The notes: a model not told the origin generated them from the sequence alone. Counted from the stretch's first letter, positions 1 through 6,057 are shown. The stretch is 6,789 bases of DNA from JAADHY01 sp964428935 (GCA_964428935.1 CAYSAG010000287.1:1-6789); one strand, 5' to 3'. A program made the numbers and translations.

Positions 1-28
1 CGATTTGGGTGTAGGATAGAGTACGGTT

Positions 29-42
29 GGCACTCCAGAGGC
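29..42 (+). promoter_or_regulatory. possible sigma-54 type -24/-12 element upstream of the Gly-rich protein gene
   Basis: The sequence TTGGCAC starts at 27 or 28. The invariant GG of a -24 box (29-30) is followed after exactly ten bases by GC (41-42), the spacing required for sigma-54 promoters. The -24 half is a perfect TGGCAC, but the -12 half reads AGGCA instead of the usual TTGCA, so the match is only partial. If it were used, transcription would start near 53-55 and leave a leader of about 75 bases before the ATG at 128. No convincing sigma-70 pair was seen in 1-127. This could easily be chance. Confidence 0.2.
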
Positions 43-113
43 AAGGACGGTGAACTGCGCTCGGTGGCAGGGCGGTCCGGTGAAACACGAAGGCGAAAAA
101 CGACCACGTTTGT

Positions 114-119
114 GGGGGA
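114..119 (+). promoter_or_regulatory. ribosome binding site of the Gly-rich protein gene
   Basis: The purine run GGGGGA ends eight bases before the ATG at 128. It supports that ATG as the start of the 280-residue protein, and the signal peptide begins immediately at that residue. Confidence 0.6.
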
Positions 120-127
120 AGTGAGTC

Positions 128-970
128 ATGGCAGGGCGTTGGCGCACAGTGGCCCTTTCGGTGCTGGCGGGTGTTTTGTGCTTGGGAGCGGCGGCAATCA
201 GCGGGACACGCCGAGAGAGGCCCATTCGACACCCGAAATTGGACCCAACGGCCGAAAAAGTCGGCTTGTTCGAGGGCCTGGAAAAGGGCGCGTTGGACGC
301 GGTCATTATTCCTAAGAACGCCTTGGGCGGTAACCTACTGGTTTCGAACAAGACGGACAAGCCGTTGACGGTACAGATGCCACCGGCGTTTGTCGGCGTC
401 CAAGTGGTGAAGCAGTTTGACATTGGGGGTTACGGCGGTGGCTACGGCGGCTACGGTGGCTATGGCGGTTACGGCGGCTACGGTGCGCAATCAGTCGGCG
501 GCGGCACAGCGGGCGGTGTGGAAGGCGGCGTTGGCGGCGGCGCAGACGTCGGTGGCGCCGCGTTCTCGATTCCGCCAGCCAAGGTCGTGGTCCGGCCGTA
601 CAAGTCGGTGTGCCTGGAGCACGGAAAGAAAGAGCCGACGCCGCGCATGCGGTACCGGGTGGTCCGACCCGACCGGTTTACTCAAGACCCGGTCCTGCAG
701 GAGCTGCTGACGCTGGTCCCGCGGCTGGACCCCGCCGTGGCCCAGGCTGCCGCGTGGCACTTGGCGAACAAGATGAGTTGGCAGGAGCTGGCGGCCAAGA
801 AGGTGGAACACGTGGGAGGGCTGCCGCCGACGCCCTACTTCGCTCCCGCCCAGCTGCTGAAAGCCCAGCAATTGGTGGCCATGCTGCAGGCCAAGGTGCG
901 GCAGCAGAAGACGCCCGCGGAACCGGTCCAGCGACGCGAACGAGTCTCGCGCCTGTCGCCTCGACGCTAG
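128..970 (+). CDS. secreted Gly/Tyr-repeat protein of unknown function
   Basis: The product is 280 residues and its function is unknown. Residues 1-24 look like a Sec signal peptide: a basic start (MAGRWR), a hydrophobic core, then a small-residue stretch. Residues 43-97 form a compact block with the motif NKTDKPLTV, which reads like beta strands. Residues 100-119 are an almost perfect GGY repeat, and 124-144 a second glycine-rich stretch with Val and Ala. Residues 148-270 are again ordinary sequence, with CLEHGKK (162-168), a Trp-containing helical segment (AQAAAWHL, 205-212) and a Gln-rich, probably helical end. I recall planctomycete proteins with the same order (N-terminal block, Gly-rich middle, CLEHGKK-like block, Trp helix), which suggests a conserved lineage-specific envelope family, but this is memory and not a search. 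The gene stands alone: a ribosome binding site precedes it and an intrinsic terminator follows 61 bases after its stop. There is no lipobox and no second transmembrane segment. It may be structural or a surface protein. Confidence 0.85.
   Translation: MAGRWRTVALSVLAGVLCLGAAAISGTRRERPIRHPKLDPTAEKVGLFEGLEKGALDAVIIPKNALGGNLLVSNKTDKPLTVQMPPAFVGVQVVKQFDIGGYGGGYGGYGGYGGYGGYGAQSVGGGTAGGVEGGVGGGADVGGAAFSIPPAKVVVRPYKSVCLEHGKKEPTPRMRYRVVRPDRFTQDPVLQELLTLVPRLDPAVAQAAAWHLANKMSWQELAAKKVEHVGGLPPTPYFAPAQLLKAQQLVAMLQAKVRQQKTPAEPVQRRERVSRLSPRR
425..484 (+). repeat. in-frame tandem GGY-coding repeat
   Basis: Imperfect tandem units of nine bases (GGCGGCTAC and variants) encode Gly-Gly-Tyr, with one unit enlarged by an extra Gly. 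Copies differ mainly at third positions (GGC/GGT, TAC/TAT). That suggests the array is kept by selection on the protein and is not a fresh slippage product, although length change by slippage is plausible. A second Gly-rich stretch without Tyr follows at about 497-559. Confidence 0.85.
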
Positions 971-1031
971 GAACGCTCGGCCAGCGCACAGGACCTGCGG
1001 TCGCGCCGACGTCGAAAGAAAGCCATCCCAC

Positions 1032-1055
1032 ACGGCGGTTGGACCGCCGTTTTTT
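1032..1055 (+). terminator. intrinsic terminator of the Gly-rich protein gene
   Basis: A perfect seven-base-pair stem, ACGGCGG (1032-1038) with CCGCCGT (1044-1050), closes a five-base loop TTGGA and runs straight into six T residues (1050-1055). It lies 61 bases after the stop at 970. This is a textbook Rho-independent terminator and separates the Gly-rich gene from the esterase as a transcription unit. Confidence 0.9.
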
Positions 1056-1188
1056 CTTGCGCGCATTCGGCCGGAACGCAGCTTGAAGCCGCTCTCGAGC
1101 GCCGACGGGGTCGCTCCGGGACGGCGCCCGAGTCCTCGGTTTTCCTTGCACTTGTGTCCCGGTTCCGGCAGACTGCTCGAGACTTCGA

Positions 1189-1206
1189 ACCGGCTTTCGG
1201 GCCGGT
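1189..1206. repeat. short inverted repeat upstream of the esterase
   Basis: ACCGGC (1189-1194) and GCCGGT (1201-1206) flank six bases, TTTCGG. The stem could form in RNA, but no U-tract follows on either strand, so it is not a typical terminator. In DNA this GC-rich, six-base arms can be chance. Confidence 0.4.
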
Positions 1207-1252
1207 CGCTTGTGCATCGGCCTCGGCCCCGCTCGGTTTCCTGAAGGCAGAA

Positions 1253-1275
1253 CAAGAACTCTTGGGGAACAAGAG
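1253..1275. promoter_or_regulatory. cluster of three CAAGA/TCTTG half-sites, possible operator
   Basis: CAAGA (1253-1257) and TCTTG (1260-1264) form a near-palindrome around AC. A third half-site, CAAGAG (1270-1275), makes a six-base inverted repeat with CTCTTG (1259-1264). The direct repeat AACAAGA occurs at 1251-1257 and 1268-1274, a spacing of 17 bases. The cluster sits about 50-70 bases upstream of the esterase start, a usual operator position. No regulator gene is in the window and no -35/-10 is clear, so the role is inferred from geometry only. Confidence 0.3.
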
Positions 1276-1310
1276 AAGTTGGTTGCGTTTTGTTGAAACG
1301 GCAGCTTTGT

Positions 1311-1316
1311 GGAGGA
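1311..1316 (+). promoter_or_regulatory. ribosome binding site that fixes the esterase start
   Basis: GGAGGA is a near-perfect anti-16S match, with seven bases between it and the ATG at 1324. An upstream in-frame GTG at 1309 overlaps this site and would place the ribosome binding site inside the gene, so the ATG is preferred. Confidence 0.85.
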
Positions 1317-1323
1317 TTCGGCA

Positions 1324-2889
1324 ATGAAATTGGCTCGAAATGTCGTGGTCGCCGTTGTGGCGACGGCAGCCGTCTGGGGACTGACTCGAGCGCGGGCCGA
1401 CGTCCGCTTGCCCGCAATCTTTACGGACCACATGGTTCTTCAACAGCAGCAGGCCGACCGAGTGTGGGGTTGGGCCGAGCCGGGTGAGGACGTCACGGTC
1501 CAGATTGCTCAGCAGACCAAGCGAACGAAAGCAGGCGACGACGGCCGGTGGTCTGTTACGCTGGACCCGCTCCCGGCCGGCGGCCCTCACACGTTGGTCG
1601 TGAAGGGTAAGAACACCGTCACCATTAAGGACGTTCTGGTCGGCGAGGTTTGGCTGTGCTCCGGGCAATCAAACATGCAATGGCCCGTTTCCGCGGCCCG
1701 CGACGCCGACTTGGAAATTCTCATGGCCAACTACCCGCAGATCCGATTGATCACGGTCCCGCAAGTGGGCACGCAGGAGCCTCAGTACGACTTCAAGGGC
1801 CAATGGGTCGTTTGCTCGCCCGAGACCGTGGGCGATTTCTCGGCCGTCGGGTACTTCTACGGCCGGTTGCTGCACGAAGCGCTGGGAGTTCCCGTCGGAC
1901 TGATTGACAACTCGTGGGGCGGCTCGGCGTGTGAGGCTTGGATTCGCCGAGACCTGTTGGAGAAAGACCAGCGCTACAAACCGCTGCTGGACCGGTGGCG
2001 TCAAATCGAGCAGACGTTCGACTACGAGAAGGCGTTGGCTGCGTACCAGAAGAAGCTGGAGCAGTGGAAGGAGCGGGCGAAGAAGGCTCGTGCGGCCGGA
2101 AAGCCGGTTCCTCGTCCGCCGCGTCGCCCGGGCAACCCGCTGACAGGACAACACCGTCCGGGCAACCTCTACAACGGCGTCCTTAAGCCAATCATCGGGT
2201 ACGGCATTCGCGGGGTCATTTGGTACCAGGGCGAGACGAATGCGAGCCGGGCGTACCAGTACCGAGACCTGTTTCCGCTCATGATTCAGTCGTGGCGTGA
2301 CGAGTGGGGCATTGGCGACTTCCCGTTCTACTGGGTGCAATTGGCGGACTTCCGGGCCGAACAGCCGGAGCCGGCCGACAGCGATTGGGCCGAGCTGCGC
2401 GAGGCTCAAACGCTGACCATGCTCAAGCTACCCAACACCGGACAGGCCGTCATCATCGATTTGGGCGAGGCGAACAACATTCACCCTAAGAACAAGCAGG
2501 ACGTCGCTCGGCGGCTGGTCCGGTGGCCGCTGGCGTGCGTCTACGGAAAGTCGATCGTCTACCAGAGCCCGCTTTACAAGTCGATGGAAAAGAAGGGCAA
2601 CAAGATTGTCGTCACCTTCGACCATGTGGGCGGCGGACTGGTGACGGTCGACGTGAACGAAGTGAAGGGGTTTGCCATTGCCGGCAAAGACCGCAAGTTT
2701 GTCTGGGCCAAGGCGAGGATTGTTGGAAAAGACAAGGTGGAGGTGTGGAGCGACGAGGTGCCGGACCCGGTGGCCGTTCGGTACGCTTGGGCCGACAACC
2801 CGGTGTGCAACCTCTACAGTCGTGAGCGTCTGCCGGTGACTCCGTTCCGAACGGACGACTGGCCCGGCGTCACAGTCAACAACCGGTGA
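1324..2889 (+). CDS. secreted sialate O-acetylesterase-like SGNH hydrolase
   Basis: This 521-residue protein matches the sialate 9-O-acetylesterase (SASA/DUF303) family, which removes O-acetyl groups from sugars. In environmental bacteria the substrate is often acetylated polysaccharide, not sialic acid. Residues 1-25 are a Sec signal peptide ending near ARA, so it acts outside the cytoplasm. Residues 26-105 form the family's N-terminal beta domain (IFTDHMVLQ; W48 and W50). The nucleophile block is GQSNM (114-118), with Ser116 the predicted nucleophile. Further blocks are SWGGSACEAW (197-206), WYQGETN (300-306) and NNIHPKNKQ (384-392), with His387 the likely catalytic His. A charged helical insert (about 215-265: KALAAYQKKLEQWKE, then Pro/Arg-rich) lies between the second block and NLYNGVLKPI; I recall such inserts in planctomycete members. 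A C-terminal beta region ends at NNR. The Asp often seen just before IHP is Asn here, so the Asp partner is not identified. There is no sialic acid gene nearby. The fold and family are safe, the substrate is not. Confidence 0.92.
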   Translation: MKLARNVVVAVVATAAVWGLTRARADVRLPAIFTDHMVLQQQQADRVWGWAEPGEDVTVQIAQQTKRTKAGDDGRWSVTLDPLPAGGPHTLVVKGKNTVTIKDVLVGEVWLCSGQSNMQWPVSAARDADLEILMANYPQIRLITVPQVGTQEPQYDFKGQWVVCSPETVGDFSAVGYFYGRLLHEALGVPVGLIDNSWGGSACEAWIRRDLLEKDQRYKPLLDRWRQIEQTFDYEKALAAYQKKLEQWKERAKKARAAGKPVPRPPRRPGNPLTGQHRPGNLYNGVLKPIIGYGIRGVIWYQGETNASRAYQYRDLFPLMIQSWRDEWGIGDFPFYWVQLADFRAEQPEPADSDWAELREAQTLTMLKLPNTGQAVIIDLGEANNIHPKNKQDVARRLVRWPLACVYGKSIVYQSPLYKSMEKKGNKIVVTFDHVGGGLVTVDVNEVKGFAIAGKDRKFVWAKARIVGKDKVEVWSDEVPDPVAVRYAWADNPVCNLYSRERLPVTPFRTDDWPGVTVNNR

Positions 2890-3105
2890 CAAGCCTCGAG
2901 GCGAAAACGCGGGCCGGTGTGGTCACGCACGTGTGGCCAAGCCGGCCCACGCCCTCGCCCTGCTGGCCGACGCGTGGCGGGAAGGGAGGCAGGTCTTTTC
3001 GGAGCCTGCTCGGCCTCGGCGGAGCCAGTCCGCTCCGTCCGGCGCGGAGCAGACGCGGAAAACCGCGGCGGAGCGGGCGTGTTCCGGCCGGTTCGCGGCC
3101 CTCCT
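2890..3105. other. convergent intergenic region
   Basis: The esterase (+) and the vWA gene (-) end facing each other across 216 bases. The region is very GC-rich and full of short complementary runs. GGAGCC is repeated directly at 3001 and 3021, and GGCCG/CGGCC (3086-3100) form a five-base-pair stem. No U-tract terminator and no credible small gene were seen. Confidence 0.5.
3018..3039. terminator. possible bidirectional hairpin between convergent genes
   Basis: CGGAGC (3020-3025) pairs with GCTCCG (3032-3037) around the loop CAGTCC, and the stem extends two pairs outward (one G-U). Its place between convergent genes suits a shared transcription stop, but neither side has a T-run. It would need to work without a U-tract or with Rho. 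Confidence 0.3.
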
Positions 3106-5085
3106 CTAGAACTTCGGAATTTTGACTTTGGGTTTTTCGGACCACCGCCGTGGAGCCGCGTACGCCTCCTTCAGCTCGAATCCGTAGCCCCGTCTCAATT
3201 CTCTTTCGGCCTGGTACGCCCACGGCGTGTTCGGGTGCTCCTGAATGACGAACTGCAGGGCTTCGCGGGCCGCTTGCAGTTCTCGGTCCAGCCGCTCCAG
3301 GTACTCTGCGCGAATTTCGCGGACATGGTAGAAGCGTCGAATTCGCTCGAACTGGCGCTCGTCCGGTCGAATGAGGTTCTTGGAGCGAACGACCCGCCAC
3401 ACGTTACTTTTCGGGTCTTGGGGCTGCGGTCGGTTGGCTGCGTGTCGGTCGAGAGCCAGTCCGTACTGGAAGACCAAGATTCGGTAAGCCAGGCATTGGG
3501 CTCGGACCAGGTCGTAATTGGCCCGCCAGCGCCGGAGTGGCTCCTCGTCCCGAAGCGGCCGAACTTTCTCCAGCACGGCCAGCGATTGGTTCAACAAATC
3601 CAGAATGTGCAGGGCACGGGCGAATTGCGTCTTGGCTTGGCGAGCGAACGCGTCTGGGTTCATGGGGAAACGCCATGTGTTGAGTTTCAAGGCCGGCTCG
3701 GCTCGCGGGTCCAGTCTAGAAACCACGCTCCACACGGCCGACCGAAACGCGCTTCTCGCTCGTAGCCCCACGTACTGCTCTCGCGACACCAACTGCGGCT
3801 GGTACTCTTTCATGGCAAACGGGCCGAAGTGCGGCGGTGGAGTTTTTTCGAAGCCCACCAACCGCTCGTTCGTCGACGGCATGATGAAGAAAATGCCGCC
3901 CGACTCGCGAGCCAGACGCATTTGGTCGTACGGTCCGAAGCCGCACGGAAACGACCGCTCTCGCAGTCCCGTTCCGTCGAACTGCAAGCATTCCGGAAAG
4001 GCCGTTTCGGGACCTCGCGAAAGTTCCACTCGGTGGTCCTCGTGGTACTCCGGGTCGGTCCAGTGAATGTAGGCCGTTCGGGTGCCGAACATGGCTTCGC
4101 GGCCGAGAATGTAGACCGGGCTGCCGAACCTCTTGGTTCGGGCCACGGCCTCCTCCAACCGTTCCGGGTCGCTGGGAGACTCGTCCGTCACGACAATCAG
4201 CACCAGCCGTCGTTCTTGTCGCAAAGCCATTCGGCCGAACTTATCGGCAACGCGAACCACCGCCTCGCACATTCGTTCCTCGCCCGACTCGTCGACTGGA
4301 ACACCGCGAATGGCTGCGCGGATTTTGTCCAGCTGGCCCGTCGGAGACTCCAGCAGCAAATGCACTTGGATGCCGAAGCTGGTGACGACCGTCAGCAGGA
4401 CCTGGTCGCGCATTCGCAGTTGCTCGTCCCGTTGCTGCTGAATTCGCAACTCTTCGTAGACCTTGTCCAACAGACGGGCGATTGTCTCGCGGTCGGCCTT
4501 CATGCTGTACGATTCGTCGAACAGCCAGGCGACCAGCAACTTGTCCTTTCGCATCAAGCGCAGCAGTTCCCGCGTCAGGCGGCTCATGGCCGGCCCGTAC
4601 CCTTCGACGGCCACGCCGGTTTCCCCCGCCACTTCTTCGGTGCCTAGGTCTTGTGTCAAGACTCCGTCGGACGGAGGGGGCAGTTCGTCGAAGCGGAACG
4701 GCACGTCCGGCTCCACCACCGACTCGGGTGTCGCCAGTTTCTCTTCCCGGACCGTCGGCTGTTGCAGAGACGAGACTTCCGAAACGACCGCGCCGCCCGG
4801 CACCACGTTGGGCGTCTCGGACACTTCCAGGTTCAAGTCGAGCCGTTGCACCAAGTCGTCCTGAATCGGCAGATCTTCGAACGTCGTGTCGACCACGGCC
4901 GCCGGCCGCTCCGTCCGCAGAGTGAAGTGAATCATGGCCAAGGCTGTCAGCAGAAGGCCGTGCAGAAGGAGCGAAGCCAACACGGCCGAGAGACGCTCCA
5001 GACGAGTCGCGTCCGACCACGTCTGCAGCCATTTCTCGCGCAGGTGTTCGAGCCAACGGACGGCTTGTTCGGTGGTCGTTGCCAT
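3106..5085 (-). CDS. membrane-anchored vWA domain protein of unknown function
   Basis: The product is 659 residues. A short basic/amphipathic N-terminus (1-32) is followed by one transmembrane segment (about 33-53, rich in Leu/Ala). Next comes an acidic, Pro-rich linker (about 60-160) and a von Willebrand A domain (about 183-330), probably on the outer face of the cytoplasmic membrane. The metal-site motif DESYS (190-194) matches DxSxS, and VVTDES (298-303) supplies the third-loop Asp301. The second-loop segment (VPVDESGEERMCEAV, 262-276) has no obvious Thr ligand, which is odd. From about 475 to 635 there is a mostly helical region (LHILDLLNQ, YDLVRAQCLAYRILVFQY, RAEYLERLDRELQAAREAL), possibly TPR-like, ending in a basic tail. 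No enzyme motif is visible. The start at the ATG of 5085 is chosen because it begins the MATTTEQ segment leading into the membrane helix. The frame stays open another 91 codons upstream, but only to a TTG. No good ribosome binding site precedes 5085. vWA proteins usually bind partners; none is identified here. Confidence 0.87.
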   Translation of the reverse strand: MATTTEQAVRWLEHLREKWLQTWSDATRLERLSAVLASLLLHGLLLTALAMIHFTLRTERPAAVVDTTFEDLPIQDDLVQRLDLNLEVSETPNVVPGGAVVSEVSSLQQPTVREEKLATPESVVEPDVPFRFDELPPPSDGVLTQDLGTEEVAGETGVAVEGYGPAMSRLTRELLRLMRKDKLLVAWLFDESYSMKADRETIARLLDKVYEELRIQQQRDEQLRMRDQVLLTVVTSFGIQVHLLLESPTGQLDKIRAAIRGVPVDESGEERMCEAVVRVADKFGRMALRQERRLVLIVVTDESPSDPERLEEAVARTKRFGSPVYILGREAMFGTRTAYIHWTDPEYHEDHRVELSRGPETAFPECLQFDGTGLRERSFPCGFGPYDQMRLARESGGIFFIMPSTNERLVGFEKTPPPHFGPFAMKEYQPQLVSREQYVGLRARSAFRSAVWSVVSRLDPRAEPALKLNTWRFPMNPDAFARQAKTQFARALHILDLLNQSLAVLEKVRPLRDEEPLRRWRANYDLVRAQCLAYRILVFQYGLALDRHAANRPQPQDPKSNVWRVVRSKNLIRPDERQFERIRRFYHVREIRAEYLERLDRELQAAREALQFVIQEHPNTPWAYQAERELRRGYGFELKEAYAAPRRWSEKPKVKIPKF

Positions 5086-5445
5086 GCTGTGGGTCGGCGA
5101 GAAGATTCGAACCTGTGTCCCGAGAACGGCGGGCCGGACCAGCTCCGTCGAAAGGTCTGACGGAACCGACAGACAACCCAGCGGGCAGCCGGAGCAAGCT
5201 CGACACGCGGCCGGTGCGACGCGTCGTGCCGCCCCCGTTGAGCGCTCGCTTCGTCGCAGCCCCACGGAGTCAGCTGGCCGGTCGAAGAGACGGTCGTCCG
5301 GTAGACTTCCTTCGCTGTTGCCGTTCGCAGTGGGAAAAAGATTCGGAAGCAGACACAAAGAGCCGCCACGGCCGTGGCCCGCAGCCGTTTCCGACGTGCT
5401 CTCGCAACACCGGTCCCTTCAGGTTAAGGCAGAGACACCAGCAGT
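5086..5445. other. intergenic region between the Nudix and vWA genes
   Basis: These 360 bases hold a perfect palindrome (5365-5378), a five-base-pair hairpin (CCGTC/GACGG, 5145-5163) and a tRNA T-arm-like stretch (about 5092-5113 on the - strand). The vWA reading frame remains open through 5358 here but probably is not translated. No promoter can be named with confidence. Confidence 0.5.
5365..5378. repeat. perfect 14-base palindrome downstream of the Nudix gene
   Basis: GCCACGGCCGTGGC is fully self-complementary and starts about 68 bases after the Nudix stop on the - strand. As RNA it would form a five-base-pair stem with the loop GGCC, followed by GGCTCTTTGTG, which is a poor U-tract. It could be a weak terminator or a protein binding site; chance is also possible in DNA this GC-rich. 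Confidence 0.4.
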
Positions 5446-5976
5446 TCAACGGCGGTTTTCCGCCAAGCCGGCCAGAAACAGCGCAGCGTAGATTTTGGGG
5501 TCGACCAACTTGTTCGCTTGCCGCTGTTCCTCTAACCAAGACTGCAGGTCCTTCAGCGGAACTTCGTGGACGGTAATTCGTTCGCCGGCCACGCCCCCTC
5601 CGGCCCCCACCTTTTCCAGACCGAGGGCTTCAAAGAACGTAATGATTTCCGAGGTGAGGCCGGCCGAGGAAGGACCGGCCGCCAGTTGGCGCAACTCCGC
5701 CGCCCGGTAGCCGGTCTCCTCCAGCAGCTCGCGCTGCGCGGCCTTCGCCAGCGACTCGGGCTCCTTTTCCGTCTCGTCGCCGGCCAGCCCTGCGGGCAGG
5801 TCCAGCACGCTGGCTCGCACCGGCTTACGGAACTGCTCGGTCAAGACCAGTCGGCCTTCGTCTGTGACAGCCAACACGGCCACCACACCACTTACGCCGA
5901 CCCGCTCAATGAACTCCCAGCCGTCTTCACAAACCAGTTGCAAATGCCGCCCTTTGCCAAGCACCTGTCTGCTCAT
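5446..5976 (-). CDS. Nudix hydrolase, ADP-ribose pyrophosphatase type
   Basis: The product is 176 residues and has no signal peptide, so it is cytoplasmic. The family hydrolyses nucleoside diphosphates linked to another group, for example ADP-ribose to AMP and ribose 5-phosphate, using Mg2+ held by the Nudix-box glutamates. Strands VSGVVAVLAVTDEGRLVLTEQFR (28-50) and LDLPAG (59-64) lead into the box: Gly63, Glu74, then RELLEETGY (82-90) with Glu83, Glu86 and Glu87. Ten residues lie between Gly63 and Glu74 where the classic box has five, a loop enlargement (LAGDETEKEP). The ADP-ribose subgroup usually has Pro about 15 residues after the box; here that position is Ala105 in SSAGLTSE, so the exact substrate is open. 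The C-terminus (VPLKDLQSWLEE, then KIYAALFLAGL) is typical of the family. The ATG at 5976 is chosen over a GTG at 6030 because GGAAG lies seven bases upstream and the family usually starts close to this point. It lies between the beta-helix and vWA genes on the same strand, with wide gaps. Confidence 0.93.
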   Translation of the reverse strand: MSRQVLGKGRHLQLVCEDGWEFIERVGVSGVVAVLAVTDEGRLVLTEQFRKPVRASVLDLPAGLAGDETEKEPESLAKAAQRELLEETGYRAAELRQLAAGPSSAGLTSEIITFFEALGLEKVGAGGGVAGERITVHEVPLKDLQSWLEEQRQANKLVDPKIYAALFLAGLAENRR

Positions 5977-5983
5977 GCTGCGT

Positions 5984-5988
5984 CTTCC
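5984..5988 (-). promoter_or_regulatory. ribosome binding site of the Nudix gene
   Basis: On the - strand GGAAG is followed by seven bases and then the ATG whose first base is 5976. It favours this start over the GTG 18 codons upstream. Confidence 0.55.
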
Positions 5989-6043
5989 CGCTGTTTTCAG
6001 AGACCAAGCCCTTTCCAGACGGGGCGTCACCCGTTTTCTTGAA

Positions 6044-6057
6044 GTCGGCTCGCCGAC
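6044..6057. repeat. inverted repeat upstream of the Nudix gene
   Basis: GTCGGC (6044-6049) and GCCGAC (6052-6057) are separated by two bases. The dyad lies 67-81 bases upstream of the Nudix ATG, a place where an operator could sit. The arms are short and GC-rich, and no promoter is recognised beside it. Confidence 0.3.

Larger units (their letters stand above)
971..1323. other. intergenic region between the Gly-rich protein and esterase genes
   Basis: These 353 bases hold, in order, an intrinsic terminator (1032-1055), a six-base-pair inverted repeat (1189-1206), a cluster of CAAGA/TCTTG half-sites (1253-1275) and the esterase ribosome binding site (1311-1316). I found no convincing ORF and no RNA gene. 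No clear -35/-10 pair could be picked for the esterase. Confidence 0.6.

Noticed and set aside
1..315. Open + strand frame from the window edge to 315, which could be the end of an upstream gene.
   Set aside because: It overlaps the signal peptide and first domain of the well-supported gene at 128 by 188 bases, its protein is Arg/Gly-rich with no recognisable motif, and GC-rich DNA leaves such frames open by chance.
491..1417. A 308-residue antisense ORF over the Gly-rich gene and the following gap.
   Set aside because: It runs through a strong terminator and the esterase start, has shadow composition (Arg, Pro, Gln), and lies opposite a gene with a signal peptide and ribosome binding site.
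2917..3765. A 282-residue + strand ORF opposite the end of the vWA gene.
   Set aside because: It is the complementary shadow of a strongly coding frame; no domain, no ribosome binding site.
5093..5170. A functional tRNA gene on the - strand.
   Set aside because: The T-loop is good, but the T-stem has a C-C mismatch, the acceptor stem a mismatch, the only anticodon-like loop (CCGTTCT) lacks U33 and a purine at 37, the variable region is too short, and about eleven bases lie between the D and anticodon arms.
4241..5206. A 321-residue - strand ORF in another frame of the vWA gene.
   Set aside because: It is Arg/Gly/Ser-rich throughout and competes with a frame carrying a membrane helix and a vWA motif.
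5449..5464. GGCGG-TTTT-CCGCC hairpin as the Nudix terminator.
   Set aside because: It lies inside the last codons of the gene and no T-run follows on the - strand.
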